A DNA stretch of 64,000 nt from Arthrobacter sp. AFG7.2 (lineage in GTDB: Bacteria > Actinomycetota > Actinomycetes > Actinomycetales > Micrococcaceae), in the NCBI RefSeq assembly GCF_002892835.1, contig NZ_PJMB01000002.1, forward strand, positions 186,001 to 250,000. The letters are read 5' to 3'. Positions 35,102-44,629 of the stretch are shown piece after piece. Numbering within the stretch: the stretch's first letter is position 1; each line of letters begins with the position of its first letter. Position numbers and translations under genes: made by a program. The notes below the pieces were generated by a model. The model ran no database searches and was not told the origin of the DNA. It worked only from the letters and a program-made list of their open reading frames with translations.

Positions 35102-35184
35102 TGCGCGGAGGGGGACTTGAACCCCCACCCCCTTTCGAGGACTAGCACCTCAAGCTAGCGCGTCTGCCATTCCGCCACCCGCGC
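35102..35184 (-). tRNA. tRNA-Leu, anticodon GAG
   Basis: On the minus strand the sequence starts GCGCGGGTGGCGGAATGGCA and ends with the T-arm GGGGGTTCAAGTCCCCC and acceptor strand TCCGCGCA. The anticodon stem CTAGC/GCTAG encloses the loop TTGAGGT, giving anticodon GAG, which reads CUC and CUU. The long variable arm is typical of a class II leucine tRNA. CCA is not encoded. Confidence 0.95.
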
Positions 35185-35353
35185 AGGTGGTATTTCGGGA
35201 AGCATTTCCGCCTTTCAGCGTTTCGCATCTCTCCGAAGCAGCGAGAAAAACTCTAACACGAACTTTCCTGAAACATGGAATCGGGGCAAGTGGGTAGGCT
35301 GAGGGCAGCTATTCAGCGCTGTTCCAACCAGCATTTCCAGTGAGGAGCCCTCC

Positions 35354-36658
35354 ATGCCTGACGTCCTGCCCGAGGATGAAGTTGTCCGTATCTGCCAGGA
35401 ACTGATCCGGATAGATACTTCAAACTATGGTGACGGTTCAGGACCGGGGGAGCGTGCTGCCGCTGAGTACGCCGCAGGGCTGATCGAGGAAGTCGACCTG
35501 GAAGCCGAGATATTTGAGTCCGCCCCGGGCCGCGCCAATGTCGTCACCCGGATGGCAGGCGAGGATCCCTCCGCCAGCGCCCTGGTGGTCCACGGCCATC
35601 TCGACGTCGTGCCCGCCCTCAAGGATCAGTGGTCAGTGGACCCGTTCGGCGCTGAACTGAAGGACGGCCTGATCTGGGGCCGCGGCGCCGTCGACATGAA
35701 GGACATGGATGCCATGATCCTGTCCGTCCTGCGCAGCTTTGCCAGGTCAGGCAAAAAGCCGAAACGTGACATCATCTTCGCCTTTTTCGCGGACGAGGAA
35801 GCCGGCGGCGCCTACGGAGCGCGCTACGCCGTTGACAACCGTCCGGAGCTGTTCGAGGGCGCCACCGAAGCCATTTCCGAGGTGGGAGGCTTCTCTGCCA
35901 CTATCGGCGGGCAGCGCACCTACCTGCTCCAAACCGCGGAGAAGGGCATCTCCTGGCTTCGGCTGGTGGCGCATGGCCGGGCAGGGCACGGTTCCCAGAT
36001 CAATACGGACAACGCCGTTACCCGCCTCGCTGCAGCCGTCACCCGCATCGGTGAGTACAAATGGCCCATCGAACTGACGCCCACTACCCGGCAGTTCCTG
36101 GAGGGAGTGACGGAACTCACCGGTGTGGAGTTCGACGCCGACAATCCGGACCGCCTGCTGGACCAGTTGGGCACGGTGTCACGCTTCGTGGGTGCCACCC
36201 TGCAGAACACCACCAACCCGACGCTGCTCAAGGGCGGCTACAAGCACAACGTCATCCCGGAGTCCGCCGAGGCCCTGATCGACTGCCGCACCCTTCCCGG
36301 TCAGCAGGACCAGGTACTGGAGATCGTCCGGGAACTGGCGGGAGCAGGCGTCGACGTGAGCTATGTTCATAACGATGTGTCCCTGGAGGTGCCCTTCGCA
36401 GGCAACCTCGTGGACTCCATGATCGATGCCCTGCATTCCGAGGATCCCGGCGCCAAGGTCCTGCCCTACACGCTTTCCGGCGGAACGGACAACAAGTCCC
36501 TGAGCAGGCTGGGCATCACGGGCTATGGCTTCGCGCCGCTGATGCTGCCGGACGAGCTGGACTTCACGGGCATGTTCCACGGCGTGGATGAGCGCGTGCC
36601 CGCAGACTCCCTCAAGTTCGGCGCGAGGGTACTCAACACACTCCTCACCAACTACTGA
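35354..36658 (+). CDS. M20-family metallopeptidase or deacylase
   Basis: 434 residues. The zinc-binding set is visible: VVHGHLDVVPA near residue 79, GRGAVDMKDMDAM near 113 and FFADEEAGGAYGARYA near 145 with the catalytic Glu; the dimerisation lid has GRAGHGSQINTDNAVTRLAA. Members cleave dipeptides or N-acyl amino acids; this one resembles the DapE/ArgE-like peptidases without proof of substrate. GAGGAG-like AGGAGC lies before ATG 35354. The next gene follows after 11 bases on the same strand and is probably co-transcribed. Confidence 0.92.
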   Translation: MPDVLPEDEVVRICQELIRIDTSNYGDGSGPGERAAAEYAAGLIEEVDLEAEIFESAPGRANVVTRMAGEDPSASALVVHGHLDVVPALKDQWSVDPFGAELKDGLIWGRGAVDMKDMDAMILSVLRSFARSGKKPKRDIIFAFFADEEAGGAYGARYAVDNRPELFEGATEAISEVGGFSATIGGQRTYLLQTAEKGISWLRLVAHGRAGHGSQINTDNAVTRLAAAVTRIGEYKWPIELTPTTRQFLEGVTELTGVEFDADNPDRLLDQLGTVSRFVGATLQNTTNPTLLKGGYKHNVIPESAEALIDCRTLPGQQDQVLEIVRELAGAGVDVSYVHNDVSLEVPFAGNLVDSMIDALHSEDPGAKVLPYTLSGGTDNKSLSRLGITGYGFAPLMLPDELDFTGMFHGVDERVPADSLKFGARVLNTLLTNY

Positions 36659-36669
36659 GGCGGCAGCCC

Positions 36670-37830
36670 ATGACCCCCGATGACATCCTGCCCGATGCCC
36701 TCCTGGAGAAAATCCGCGGCCGGGCCGCAGGCTACGACAGGGACAACACGTTTTTCCATGAGGACCTTCAGGACCTGGTTGCGGCCGGATACCTGAAGCT
36801 CTTCGTCCCGGTGTCCGACGGCGGAATGGGCTTTGGCCTCGAAGCGGCGGCGCAGTGCCAGCGGAGGCTGGCAACGGCCGCGCCAGCCACCGCACTGGCG
36901 GTGAACATGCACCTGGTGTGGACCGGCGTCGCGCATGTCCTCGGAGCCCGGGGCGACCATTCCCTGGACTTCGTGCTCAAGGAAACAGCCGGTGGCGAAA
37001 TCTTCGCGTTCGGCAATTCGGAAGCCGGGAACGATTCGGTCCTGTTCGACTCCCGGACCACGGCCACGCCCCTGCCCGATGGCGGGTACTCCTTCAGTGG
37101 TACCAAGATCTTCACCAGCCTCTCACCCGCCTGGACCAGGCTGGGAATCTTCGGCAAGGACGCCTCCGGCAGGGAAGGCGAGGGCGAACTGGTCCACGGT
37201 TTTATCACTCGAGACACGCCCGGATACCGCATTATGGACGACTGGGACACCTTGGGAATGCGGGCAAGCCAGTCGGGCACTACCGTCCTGGACGGCGCCC
37301 GGGTGCCGCAGGAAAGAATCTTTCGCAGGATTCCCGTCGGGCCCAGCCGGGACCCCCTGATCTTCGCCATCTTTGCCTGTTTCGAGACGCTGCTTGCCGC
37401 GGTCTACACGGGACTGGGGGAGCGCGCCCTTGCAGTGGGCGTGGAGACCGTCAAACGCCGCACCTCATTCAAGAACGGCGGCCGCAGCTACGCTCAGGAC
37501 CCGGACATCCGCTGGAAGGTCGCCGAAGCTGCCATGGCAATGGACAACCTGTATCCGCAGTTGACGGGAGTGGCAGCTGATGTGGATGCCCTGGTGGATC
37601 ACGGTCCGCAATGGTTTCCGAAGCTGGTGGGCCTGAAGGTCAACGCAACCGAGACTGCACGGCGGGTTGTTGACCTGTCCATCCGCGTCAGCGGGGGCTC
37701 CAGCTACTTCCGGGGTTCGGAACTCGAACGGCTCTACCGGGACGTCCTTGCCGGCATGTTCCACCCGTCGGACGACGAGTCTGCACACAACACGGTCGCC
37801 AACGCCTGGCTGGGTCCGCTGGAAAACTGA
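36670..37830 (+). CDS. Acyl-CoA dehydrogenase family protein
   Basis: 386 residues, the standard length. FAD and substrate regions are seen: FAFGNSEAGNDSVLFDSRTT near residue 120, DWDTLGMRASQSGTTVLDGA near 195, and a C-terminal four-helix region with VVDLSIRVSGGSSYFRGSEL. The usual catalytic Glu of fatty-acyl dehydrogenases is not clear in RGSELERLYRD, so it may act on another substrate or as a monooxygenase-like member. The gene follows the M20 peptidase by 11 bp. Confidence 0.87.
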   Translation: MTPDDILPDALLEKIRGRAAGYDRDNTFFHEDLQDLVAAGYLKLFVPVSDGGMGFGLEAAAQCQRRLATAAPATALAVNMHLVWTGVAHVLGARGDHSLDFVLKETAGGEIFAFGNSEAGNDSVLFDSRTTATPLPDGGYSFSGTKIFTSLSPAWTRLGIFGKDASGREGEGELVHGFITRDTPGYRIMDDWDTLGMRASQSGTTVLDGARVPQERIFRRIPVGPSRDPLIFAIFACFETLLAAVYTGLGERALAVGVETVKRRTSFKNGGRSYAQDPDIRWKVAEAAMAMDNLYPQLTGVAADVDALVDHGPQWFPKLVGLKVNATETARRVVDLSIRVSGGSSYFRGSELERLYRDVLAGMFHPSDDESAHNTVANAWLGPLEN

Positions 37831-37860
37831 GCTGCGGGCATTGCAAGAAGGCAGCGCGCC

Positions 37861-38094
37861 TCAGACGGTCCGCTGGACCTGCATCACCCGGCGGCGAAGC
37901 CAAAAGCGGCGGCCTCCGCCGACATATAGCTTGCTGCGTTCCAGTTCCCACTTGCCGTACTCGGAATGTTCAACGAGCCGGCGCCGCGCCTCAGGCAGTG
38001 AATCCTCAGGACTGACCGTCAGTACGAGGTACTCGTACTGCCTCAAATAGTCCCGTTCCCGCTGGACCGAGCTGGTGAGAAATTGTTCCTTCAT
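37861..38094 (-). CDS. DUF5703 small protein
   Basis: 77 residues, basic, starting MKEQFLTSSVQRERDYLRQY and ending WLRRRVMQVQRTV. The pattern YEYLVLTVSPEDSLPEARRR and EHSEYGKWELERSKLYVGGG matches the DUF5703 family of actinobacteria; function unknown. ATG 38094 has GGAGA upstream. It diverges from the acidic protein gene across 39 bp, and both may be controlled together. Confidence 0.8.
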   Translation of the reverse strand: MKEQFLTSSVQRERDYLRQYEYLVLTVSPEDSLPEARRRLVEHSEYGKWELERSKLYVGGGRRFWLRRRVMQVQRTV

Positions 38095-38133
38095 TGCTCT
38101 CCATTTTCGTCCTTTTCCGGCTAACGTGAAGTC

Positions 38134-38397
38134 ATGAGCATCGATCCGCGTGTCGCGCTTTCGTCCCTGACCACCGCTTTGGAAGAACACCTTATAGCAG
38201 CAACCAACCGCCGCGGAGATGGTGATCCCTCCGTGGAGGCGGCGTTCTTCGCAGTCGCAGATGCCTTCGAAGTTTACGAGGACGCACTCTACGAGGCCTA
38301 TAACGAGGTAACTCCGCTCCAGGTCTTTGATGACGAGGACGACGAGGACGAAGATAGCGAAGTGGACGACGAGGACCTGGAAATCGTTCAGGAGTAG
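38134..38397 (+). CDS. Small highly acidic protein of unknown function
   Basis: 87 residues. The first 60 form helices (SIDPRVALSSLTTALEEHLI and EAAFFAVADAFEVYEDALYE) and the C-terminal 25 are almost all Asp and Glu (FDDEDDEDEDSEVDDEDLEI). Such tails can mimic DNA or bind basic proteins; this is inference. It is conserved next to DUF5703 and an aldo/keto reductase in related genomes as I recall. Divergent from DUF5703; convergent with the aldo/keto reductase gene. Confidence 0.7.
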   Translation: MSIDPRVALSSLTTALEEHLIAATNRRGDGDPSVEAAFFAVADAFEVYEDALYEAYNEVTPLQVFDDEDDEDEDSEVDDEDLEIVQE

Positions 38398-38407
38398 GAT
38401 TGCACCC

Positions 38408-39343
38408 TTACTGCGGTGCTGAAACATCCTCCAGGGCCCGGGCTATCTCGGGCGGCAGCGGCGTGAGCTGGGCGTCCAGCAGCTCCTTAAGCTGGGCAGG
38501 CGTTCGCGGACCCACTATGGCGCTGGCTACGCCGTGCTGTGACAGGAGCCAGCTGAGGGAAACATCCTGTGGCGTCCGGCCCAGGCCCTTGGCAGCCATG
38601 CACAGGGCTTCGACGGTTCGTGACGGCTTCTCCTTAAGATACGGCTCCACGTACCCGGCTTCTGCCCCTGACGCTGCCCGTGATCCAGACGGTATGGCGC
38701 CCCGGTACTTCCCGGTGAGCACACCGCGTCCCAACGGCCCCCAGGCCATGAGGCCCAGCCCGGCATCCTCGATGGCAGGGATCAGTTCAGCTTCCGGCGC
38801 GCGCTGCAGGAAGGAATACTCTGCCTGCGCGGCCACCAGCGGGAACCCGGCTACGGCGGCGGCTTTCGCCGTCTGCCATCCATTGAAGTTGGAAACGCCC
38901 GCATACCGTGCCCGGCCTGTACGGACCGCGAATTCCATCGCCGACAGTGTTTCCTCCAGCGGAACGTTCCCGTCCCAGGCCTGTGCAAACCAGAGGTCCA
39001 CGTAGTCGGTGCCAAGCCTGGCAAGGCTGGCGTCGAGGCCGGAAAGCATCGCAGTGCGGGACGTGTCCACGCCCCGCCGGCCGTCCGGCGTCGTCATTCC
39101 TGCCTTGGTGGAGATGGAAATCTCCGTCCGCGCGACGACGTCGCCGAGCAGCGAGCCGATCATCGCCTCTGACCGTCCGTCCGCGTAGGAGGCAGCAGTA
39201 TCAACGTGCCGGCCGCCCGCATTCAGGAAGGTGCGCAGGAGTTCCGAGGCGTCCTGTTCGTCGGTTTCGCCGGCCCAGCCCATGGTGCCAAGGGAAAGGG
39301 CTGACACACGCAATCCACTGTTGCCGACGTAACGCTGCTGCAT
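38408..39343 (-). CDS. Aldo/keto reductase
   Basis: 311 residues with the family motifs: LGTMGWAGETDE at the N-terminus, HVDTAASYADGRSEAMIGSL with the catalytic Asp and Tyr, ISTKAGM with the Lys, and VDLWFAQAWDGNVPLEETL, where the usual active-site His is Gln (FAQAWD), so activity may differ. NADPH-binding region GVASAIVGPRTPAQLKELLD lies near the end. ATG 39343 (MQQRYVGNSGLRVSALSL) is chosen over 39457 because homologues start here. Confidence 0.9.
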   Translation of the reverse strand: MQQRYVGNSGLRVSALSLGTMGWAGETDEQDASELLRTFLNAGGRHVDTAASYADGRSEAMIGSLLGDVVARTEISISTKAGMTTPDGRRGVDTSRTAMLSGLDASLARLGTDYVDLWFAQAWDGNVPLEETLSAMEFAVRTGRARYAGVSNFNGWQTAKAAAVAGFPLVAAQAEYSFLQRAPEAELIPAIEDAGLGLMAWGPLGRGVLTGKYRGAIPSGSRAASGAEAGYVEPYLKEKPSRTVEALCMAAKGLGRTPQDVSLSWLLSQHGVASAIVGPRTPAQLKELLDAQLTPLPPEIARALEDVSAPQ

Positions 39344-39395
39344 AGCAGCAAGCTTACGGGCAGAACCGGCACTGCCCATGCCGTAGGGTCTTAGC

Positions 39396-40229
39396 GTGAA
39401 CTGGTTTGAGGCGGCCCTGCTGGGCCTTGTGCAGGGACTGACCGAATTTCTACCCATTTCTTCAAGTGCTCATCTTCGGATTGTGGGACAGCTCCTGCCC
39501 AATGCGGCAGATCCAGGCGCGGCTTTCACGGCCATCACGCAGCTCGGTACCGAAACCGCCGTCGTGGTCTACTTCTGGCGGGACATCGTCCGGATCGTCA
39601 AAGCGTGGACAGGATCCCTCAGCGGAAAAGTGCCGCGCCAGGATCCTGACGCCCGGATGGGCTGGCTGGTGATCCTGGGCAGCCTGCCCATCGTGGTCCT
39701 GGGCCTGCTGTTCCAGGACCAGATCGAATCAGTGCTCCGCAGCATGTGGATCGTCGCCACCATGCTGATCGTCTTCGGCATTTTCCTGGCCGTGGCGGAC
39801 GCCACAGGCCGGCAGGAACGGGACCTGAGCCGGTTAACCTACAAGCATGGCATCCTCTACGGCTTTGCCCAGGCGCTGGCGCTCATCCCGGGCGTCTCCA
39901 GGTCCGGCGGCACCATCACCGCGGGACTGCTGATGGGTTATACCCGGGAGGCGGCGGCTCGTTACTCCTTCCTCCTGGCGATCCCCGCAGTATTCGGCAG
40001 CGGCCTTTTCCAGCTCTACAAGACTGTGTCCGATGACGGAATCAGCGGCCCCTACGGGCTGCCCGAAACTGCCCTGGCCACCGTGATCGCCTTCGTGGTG
40101 GGCTACGTCATTATCGGATGGTTCCTGAAGTTCGTCTCCACCCGCAGCTACCGGCTGTTTGTCTGGTACCGGATTTTCCTGGGCATGGCCCTGTACCTCC
40201 TCCTCGGTTTCGGTGTCATCAGCGCCTAG
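39396..40229 (+). CDS. uppP: Undecaprenyl-diphosphatase (UppP/BacA)
   Basis: 277 residues, polytopic. Two signature loops are intact: [20 protein letters not shown] near residue 10 and [20 protein letters not shown] near 165, which hold the catalytic Glu, Ser and Arg. It removes a phosphate from undecaprenyl diphosphate to recycle the cell-wall lipid carrier at the membrane, and its level affects bacitracin resistance. GTG start at 39396. It is followed after 15 bases by mshC. Confidence 0.95.
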   Translation: MNWFEAALLGLVQGLTEFLPISSSAHLRIVGQLLPNAADPGAAFTAITQLGTETAVVVYFWRDIVRIVKAWTGSLSGKVPRQDPDARMGWLVILGSLPIVVLGLLFQDQIESVLRSMWIVATMLIVFGIFLAVADATGRQERDLSRLTYKHGILYGFAQALALIPGVSRSGGTITAGLLMGYTREAAARYSFLLAIPAVFGSGLFQLYKTVSDDGISGPYGLPETALATVIAFVVGYVIIGWFLKFVSTRSYRLFVWYRIFLGMALYLLLGFGVISA

Positions 40230-40244
40230 CACTAGGCTTGGTCT

Positions 40245-41522
40245 GTGAAATCCTGGACTTCCCGCCCTGTTCCCCGCGTGCCCGGCACCATGCCCGCCAT
40301 CCGGTTGTTTGATACCGCCGCGGGCCGGGAGGTGGCCCTGGAAAACGAGGGCCGGCCGTCCATGTACGTCTGCGGCATCACACCGTACGACGCGACGCAT
40401 ATGGGCCACGCAGCCAGCTATGTGGCCTTCGACCTACTTAACCGGGCCTGGCGCGACGCCGGACTCGACGTTGCCTACGTTCAGAACGTCACGGACGTTG
40501 ATGATCCCCTCCTGGAACGTGCCACCGCCACAGGCGTGGACTGGCGGGACCTCGCCACCGGACAGATCGAGCTCTTCCAGGCAGACATGGAAGCCCTCAA
40601 CGTCCTGCCGCCTGACCACTACGTCGGCGCAGTCGAATCCATCGCGCTGATAGTTCCGGAAGTGGAACGGCTTGTGGAACTCGGGCTGGCCTACACGGTC
40701 CAAGGCACCAACGGCGAGCCTGACGGGGACGTCTATTACGACGTCGAGGCGGCGGGCAAGCAGTCCGTCGCACCTGACGCATGGACCCTGGGATCGATCT
40801 CCGGGCTGACCGAAAGCGAGATGCTGGAGCTTTTCGCCGAACGCGGCGGGGACCCGGGGCGGGCCGGGAAGCGGCAGGCGTTGGACCCGCTGCTGTGGCG
40901 CGTCGAGCGCGAGGGTGAGCCCAGCTGGCCCGGCGGCGGCCTGGGAGCAGGCAGGCCAGGCTGGCACATCGAATGCACGGTGATCGCCCAGAAGTACCTG
41001 CCCGCGCCGTTCACCGTTCAGGGCGGCGGCTCGGACCTGATCTTCCCCCACCACGAAATGGGTGCCGGCCACGCCTACTCACTCGCCGGCGTCCCGCTGG
41101 CCAGGCACTACGCCCACGCGGGCATGGTGGGGCTGGACGGCGAGAAGATGAGCAAATCAAAGGGCAACCTGGTGCTCGTGTCAAAACTTCGGGCAGCAGG
41201 GGAGGACCCGGCTGCGATCCGGCTGGCTATCCTCGCCCACCACTACCGCTCTGACTGGTCCTGGACGGATGAAGGATTTGAGGCAGCAAAGGCCACAATA
41301 GCGACGTGGCGCCGCGCCCTCGGCCACGCTCCCGAAGGCTCCGCCGGACCCCTTGTCGCCGAGATGCGGGCGGCGCTGTCCACTGACCTGGATGCGCCCG
41401 CCGCCGTCGCCTCCGTCACCCGCTGGGCGGAGCAGGCAAACGCCGACGGCGGTCCGGCCAGTCCTTCCGACCAGGCCCTGGTCAAGAATGCGGTGGACGC
41501 CCTGCTCGGCATTCTTATCTAA
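40245..41522 (+). CDS. mshC: Cysteine:1D-myo-inosityl 2-amino-2-deoxy-alpha-D-glucopyranoside ligase
   Basis: 425 residues. It links cysteine to GlcN-inositol with ATP in mycothiol synthesis. It resembles cysteinyl-tRNA synthetase without the anticodon domain: [19 protein letters not shown] holds the zinc Cys and the HxGH motif, [10 protein letters not shown] and FPHHEMG give more zinc ligands, and [12 protein letters not shown] is the KMSKS loop. GTG 40245 follows uppP by 15 bp. Its presence shows that the organism makes mycothiol as its main thiol. Confidence 0.95.
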   Translation: MKSWTSRPVPRVPGTMPAIRLFDTAAGREVALENEGRPSMYVCGITPYDATHMGHAASYVAFDLLNRAWRDAGLDVAYVQNVTDVDDPLLERATATGVDWRDLATGQIELFQADMEALNVLPPDHYVGAVESIALIVPEVERLVELGLAYTVQGTNGEPDGDVYYDVEAAGKQSVAPDAWTLGSISGLTESEMLELFAERGGDPGRAGKRQALDPLLWRVEREGEPSWPGGGLGAGRPGWHIECTVIAQKYLPAPFTVQGGGSDLIFPHHEMGAGHAYSLAGVPLARHYAHAGMVGLDGEKMSKSKGNLVLVSKLRAAGEDPAAIRLAILAHHYRSDWSWTDEGFEAAKATIATWRRALGHAPEGSAGPLVAEMRAALSTDLDAPAAVASVTRWAEQANADGGPASPSDQALVKNAVDALLGILI

Positions 41523-41544
41523 AGGAGCCGTCCCGGTCCCCAGG

Positions 41545-41576
41545 AAGGGGGCGTACCGTGTTCGGCGCGCCCCTTT
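41545..41576 (+). terminator. Candidate terminator after mshC
   Basis: AAGGGGGCG and CGC-G-CCCCTT form a stem with one bulge around a 12-base loop, followed by TTTGTTC. It lies between mshC and the convergent PAC2 gene. Confidence 0.5.
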
Positions 41577-41580
41577 GTTC

Positions 41581-42486
41581 TCAGGGCCGGTCCTGGCCCC
41601 GGCGCTTGAGGTAGCGCTCAAACTCACGGGCAATTGACTCGCCGGTGGCTTCCGGAAGATCGGCCGTGTCCTTCGCTTCCTCAAGCTGCCGGACGTAGGC
41701 CGCAATTTCGGGATCCTCGGTGGCCAGTTCGTCCACGCCGCGCTCCCAGGCGTCTGCCTCCTCAGCCAGTTCATGCGTATCGAGCGGGACCTGAAGCAGT
41801 TCCTCGATCCGGTGCAGGAGCGCCAGTTGGGCCTTCGGCGACGGCGCCTGGGCAACATAGTGCGGAACCGCTGCCCACAGCGAGACTGTGGGGATGCCTG
41901 CCAGCAATGCCACTTCCGAGAGCACGCCGACGATGCCCACCGGACCCTCATACTGCGAAGCCTCCAGGTTCATCCGTTCCCGCAGCGGGGCATCATCCGA
42001 GGACGTGCTGACCGGAATCGGCCTGCTGTGCGGAACATCTGCCAGCAGTGCGCCCACCAGGACAACGTAATCAACGTTCAGTGCCTCAGCGTGCACCAGG
42101 AGCTCAGCCGTGTAGGCACGCCACTTGTAGGACGGCTCGGTGCCCTGGACAAAGATGACGTCCACGTTCGAGTTCGGCGCACTGGCCTTATAGATCCGCG
42201 TGGAAGGCCACTTGATCTTGCGTTCGCCGGCTGCATTGCGCCGGACGGTAGGGCGCGTGAACTGGAAGTCGTAGTACTCGTCCGCGTCGATGGAGGCCAC
42301 TTTCTTGCCGCCCCACAGCTTGTTTAAGTAGCGCAGGGAGTCGCTGGCCGCTTCCCCGGCGTCATTCCAGCCTTCAAACGCGGCAAGCATCACTGTCACG
42401 CGCTGTCCGTCAGCCACCGGCTGCAGGAACCGCTCCCGTTCGGGTCCGGCACCTGGTTCGGTGGTGTCTCCCTCGAAGCTATTCAT
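41581..42486 (-). CDS. PAC2-family protein (proteasome-assembly-chaperone-like)
   Basis: 301 residues. The N-terminal half has the PAC2 pattern VMLAAFEGWNDAGEAASDSL, then FVQGTEPSYKWRAYTAELLV and VVLVGALLADVPHSRPIPVS, and a helical C-terminal part. PAC2 proteins in eukaryotes help build the proteasome core; bacterial members are uncharacterised. Since the Pup-proteasome genes lie 3 kb away, a link is possible but unproven. Starts at ATG 42486. Confidence 0.85.
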   Translation of the reverse strand: MNSFEGDTTEPGAGPERERFLQPVADGQRVTVMLAAFEGWNDAGEAASDSLRYLNKLWGGKKVASIDADEYYDFQFTRPTVRRNAAGERKIKWPSTRIYKASAPNSNVDVIFVQGTEPSYKWRAYTAELLVHAEALNVDYVVLVGALLADVPHSRPIPVSTSSDDAPLRERMNLEASQYEGPVGIVGVLSEVALLAGIPTVSLWAAVPHYVAQAPSPKAQLALLHRIEELLQVPLDTHELAEEADAWERGVDELATEDPEIAAYVRQLEEAKDTADLPEATGESIAREFERYLKRRGQDRP

Positions 42487-42636
42487 TTCTTCACCCTACG
42501 TCCAAGCACCGCGGCTGTGCATTCAATGAAGCGCCGTAAAAGCAGTCAAAAGCAGGGGCCCGGCGCCACAGAGCACCATATTCGCCAAGGGCGTAGCCAT
42601 CAGCCCGCGCTCAGGCAGTCCCCGTAGACTGAACAC

Positions 42637-43377
42637 ATGCCATCGCCAGCCGACAATTCCCCGCTCAAAGCCGTCCTATGGGACATGGACGGCACGATCG
42701 TTGATACCGAGCCCTACTGGATCGCGGCGGAACGTGCCCTGGTGGAAGCGCACGGAGGCACCTGGTCCCATGAACAGGCAATGCAGCTGGTTGGCCAGTC
42801 GCTGACTTTCTCCGCCGGACTCCTCCAGCAGGCCGGCGTGGACCTGGAGATCCGGGACATCATTGACACCCTCACCGGCGCGGTGATCAGCAGCGTTCAG
42901 CGCCAAGTGCCCTGGCGCCCGGGTGCAAGGGAACTGCTTGAGGAGCTTCACCTCGCAGGGGTCCGCTGCGCACTGGTCACCATGTCCGAGGGGCCGCTGG
43001 CGAGGCAGGTGGTGGCCAGTCTTCCACGGCCCTACTTTGAAGTCCTGGTAACGGGGGACACCGTAACCCAGGGCAAGCCTCACCCGGAGGCCTACCTGAC
43101 CGCCGTCGAATGGCTGCAGGAGGCAGACCCGGACCTCGCGCTCCACCACTGCATCGCGCTGGAAGATTCCGTGCCGGGTGTCACTGCGGCTGTCGCGTCA
43201 GGAGTGGCCACCGTTGCAGTCCCGCACATTGTGCCCTTGCCCGAGGACGAGCGGTACACGCTGTGGAATTCTTTGGCCGGTCGCACCGTTACGGACCTTG
43301 AGTCCCTGCTTCTTGCCGGCCCTGCACTCCGTGGCCGTGCCGGACACGCTGCATCGTGGGGGACTGCCGGTGACTGA
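42637..43377 (+). CDS. HAD-superfamily phosphatase (beta-phosphoglucomutase-like)
   Basis: 246 residues. HAD motifs: WDMDGTIVDTEPYW (I) near residue 17, LVTMSEGPLA (II), GKPHPEAYL (III) near 150 and IALEDSVPGVTAA (IV) near 178. The cap domain lies between I and II. It would be a phosphatase or phosphomutase for a small phosphorylated compound. Its end overlaps the next gene by eight bases, suggesting coupling. Confidence 0.9.
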   Translation: MPSPADNSPLKAVLWDMDGTIVDTEPYWIAAERALVEAHGGTWSHEQAMQLVGQSLTFSAGLLQQAGVDLEIRDIIDTLTGAVISSVQRQVPWRPGARELLEELHLAGVRCALVTMSEGPLARQVVASLPRPYFEVLVTGDTVTQGKPHPEAYLTAVEWLQEADPDLALHHCIALEDSVPGVTAAVASGVATVAVPHIVPLPEDERYTLWNSLAGRTVTDLESLLLAGPALRGRAGHAASWGTAGD

Positions 43378-44536
43378 GGCCAGCGTGCCGGTCCGGCGCG
43401 AAGGCATCCCGCTGGGCAGGATCGCCGGCGTCCCGGTTGTCCTTGCGTATTCGTGGTTCATCATCGCTGCCTTCACGGTGATTGTTTATGGTCCGCTCCT
43501 TGACAGGCAGAATCCGGCCCTTGGTGTCAGCGCATACATTGTGGCCTTTGCTTATGCCCTCCTGCTCCTCATTTCGGTCCTGGTGCACGAACTTGCGCAC
43601 GCCCTGACAGCGAAAATCTACGGCTGGCCCACGCAGAAAATCGTGCTCAACCTGTGGGGCGGGCACACCCAGTTCGAGAGTTTCACGGCGACCCCCGGAC
43701 GCTCCGTCCTGGTGGCCCTGGCCGGGCCGGCCGCAAACTTCGTCCTGGCCGCAGGCGCGTGGCTGATCCTCACTTCTGCAACCATGGGCAGCGTTGCCGA
43801 GATACTCACCAACATCTTTATGTGGGCGAACTTCCTGATTGCCGTCTTCAATGTCCTTCCGGGCCTTCCCCTGGACGGCGGGCGGCTGGTCGAATCCGCC
43901 GTCTGGAAGGCGACCGGAAGCCAGGCAAAGGGCACGGTGGCGGCAGGCTGGGGAGGACGCATCATCGTCGTCGCCCTCTGCTACTGGTTTATTGCCAGGC
44001 CCCTGCTCGCCGGGGATGCTCCTGATTTCAGCCTGTTGATGATCACCGTCCTGGTGGGAAGTTTCCTGTGGATGGGTGCCTCAGCCTCCATCCAGCAGGG
44101 AACCCTCAGGGGGCGGCTGCACCTGGTCAGCGCAGCAGCGCTTTCGACGCCGGCAGCCGGGATCCCTGCGAGGGCGACGGTGGCGGACGCGCTTCAGTAT
44201 GACGGCGCCGAAGACAAGACGCTGGTGGTCTGCGGTGAAGGCGGCCGCCCGGAGGGAGTGGTGGACGCAGCTGCTTTGTCGTCAGTCCCTGTCCACGCTG
44301 CGGCGTCAACCCCCATCACGGCCGTGTCCTATGCACTGGCCCCGGGCGCTTACGTTCCCGAATGGTCCAAAGGGCAGGAGCTGCTCCAGTTCCTGTCCCA
44401 GCTTGAGGGGCGGCACTACGCGGTGGTGGACCATAACGGCGCCGTCACCGGGCTGCTTTCCCAGGACGCGGTCCTGGCCGCCATCACAGGGAAACCGCGG
44501 CGGCCCGATACACGCCGGCAGGGCCAGAACCGGTAG
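43370..44536 (+). CDS. Site-2-type protease (M50) with C-terminal CBS-like region
   Basis: 388 residues. The zinc motif is in VLVHELAHALTAKIYGWPTQ near residue 65, and the third ligand in GLPLDGGRLVESAVWKATG near 167. Membrane helices flank both, and a CBS-like pair (VADALQYDGAEDKTLVVCGE and HYAVVDHNGAVTGLLSQDAV) follows. Such proteases cut membrane-bound regulators; the target is unknown. GTG 43370 starts inside the end of the HAD gene. Confidence 0.88.
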   Translation: MTEASVPVRREGIPLGRIAGVPVVLAYSWFIIAAFTVIVYGPLLDRQNPALGVSAYIVAFAYALLLLISVLVHELAHALTAKIYGWPTQKIVLNLWGGHTQFESFTATPGRSVLVALAGPAANFVLAAGAWLILTSATMGSVAEILTNIFMWANFLIAVFNVLPGLPLDGGRLVESAVWKATGSQAKGTVAAGWGGRIIVVALCYWFIARPLLAGDAPDFSLLMITVLVGSFLWMGASASIQQGTLRGRLHLVSAAALSTPAAGIPARATVADALQYDGAEDKTLVVCGEGGRPEGVVDAAALSSVPVHAAASTPITAVSYALAPGAYVPEWSKGQELLQFLSQLEGRHYAVVDHNGAVTGLLSQDAVLAAITGKPRRPDTRRQGQNR

Positions 44537-44629
44537 AGTTACCTGCCGGCCGTGCATTGCCGCCGCAGAAGCCACAATGTTTTTCACAGGACATTCAGGC
44601 GCCACAGTTTTACAGGAGCGAGGAAAGTC

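Noticed and set aside
27352..35184. Genomic island inserted at tRNA-Leu(GAG)
   Set aside because: The mobile elements lie next to the tRNA on the side of its 3' end, but I found no second copy of the tRNA end, no integrase and no clear boundary, so the evidence is only closeness.
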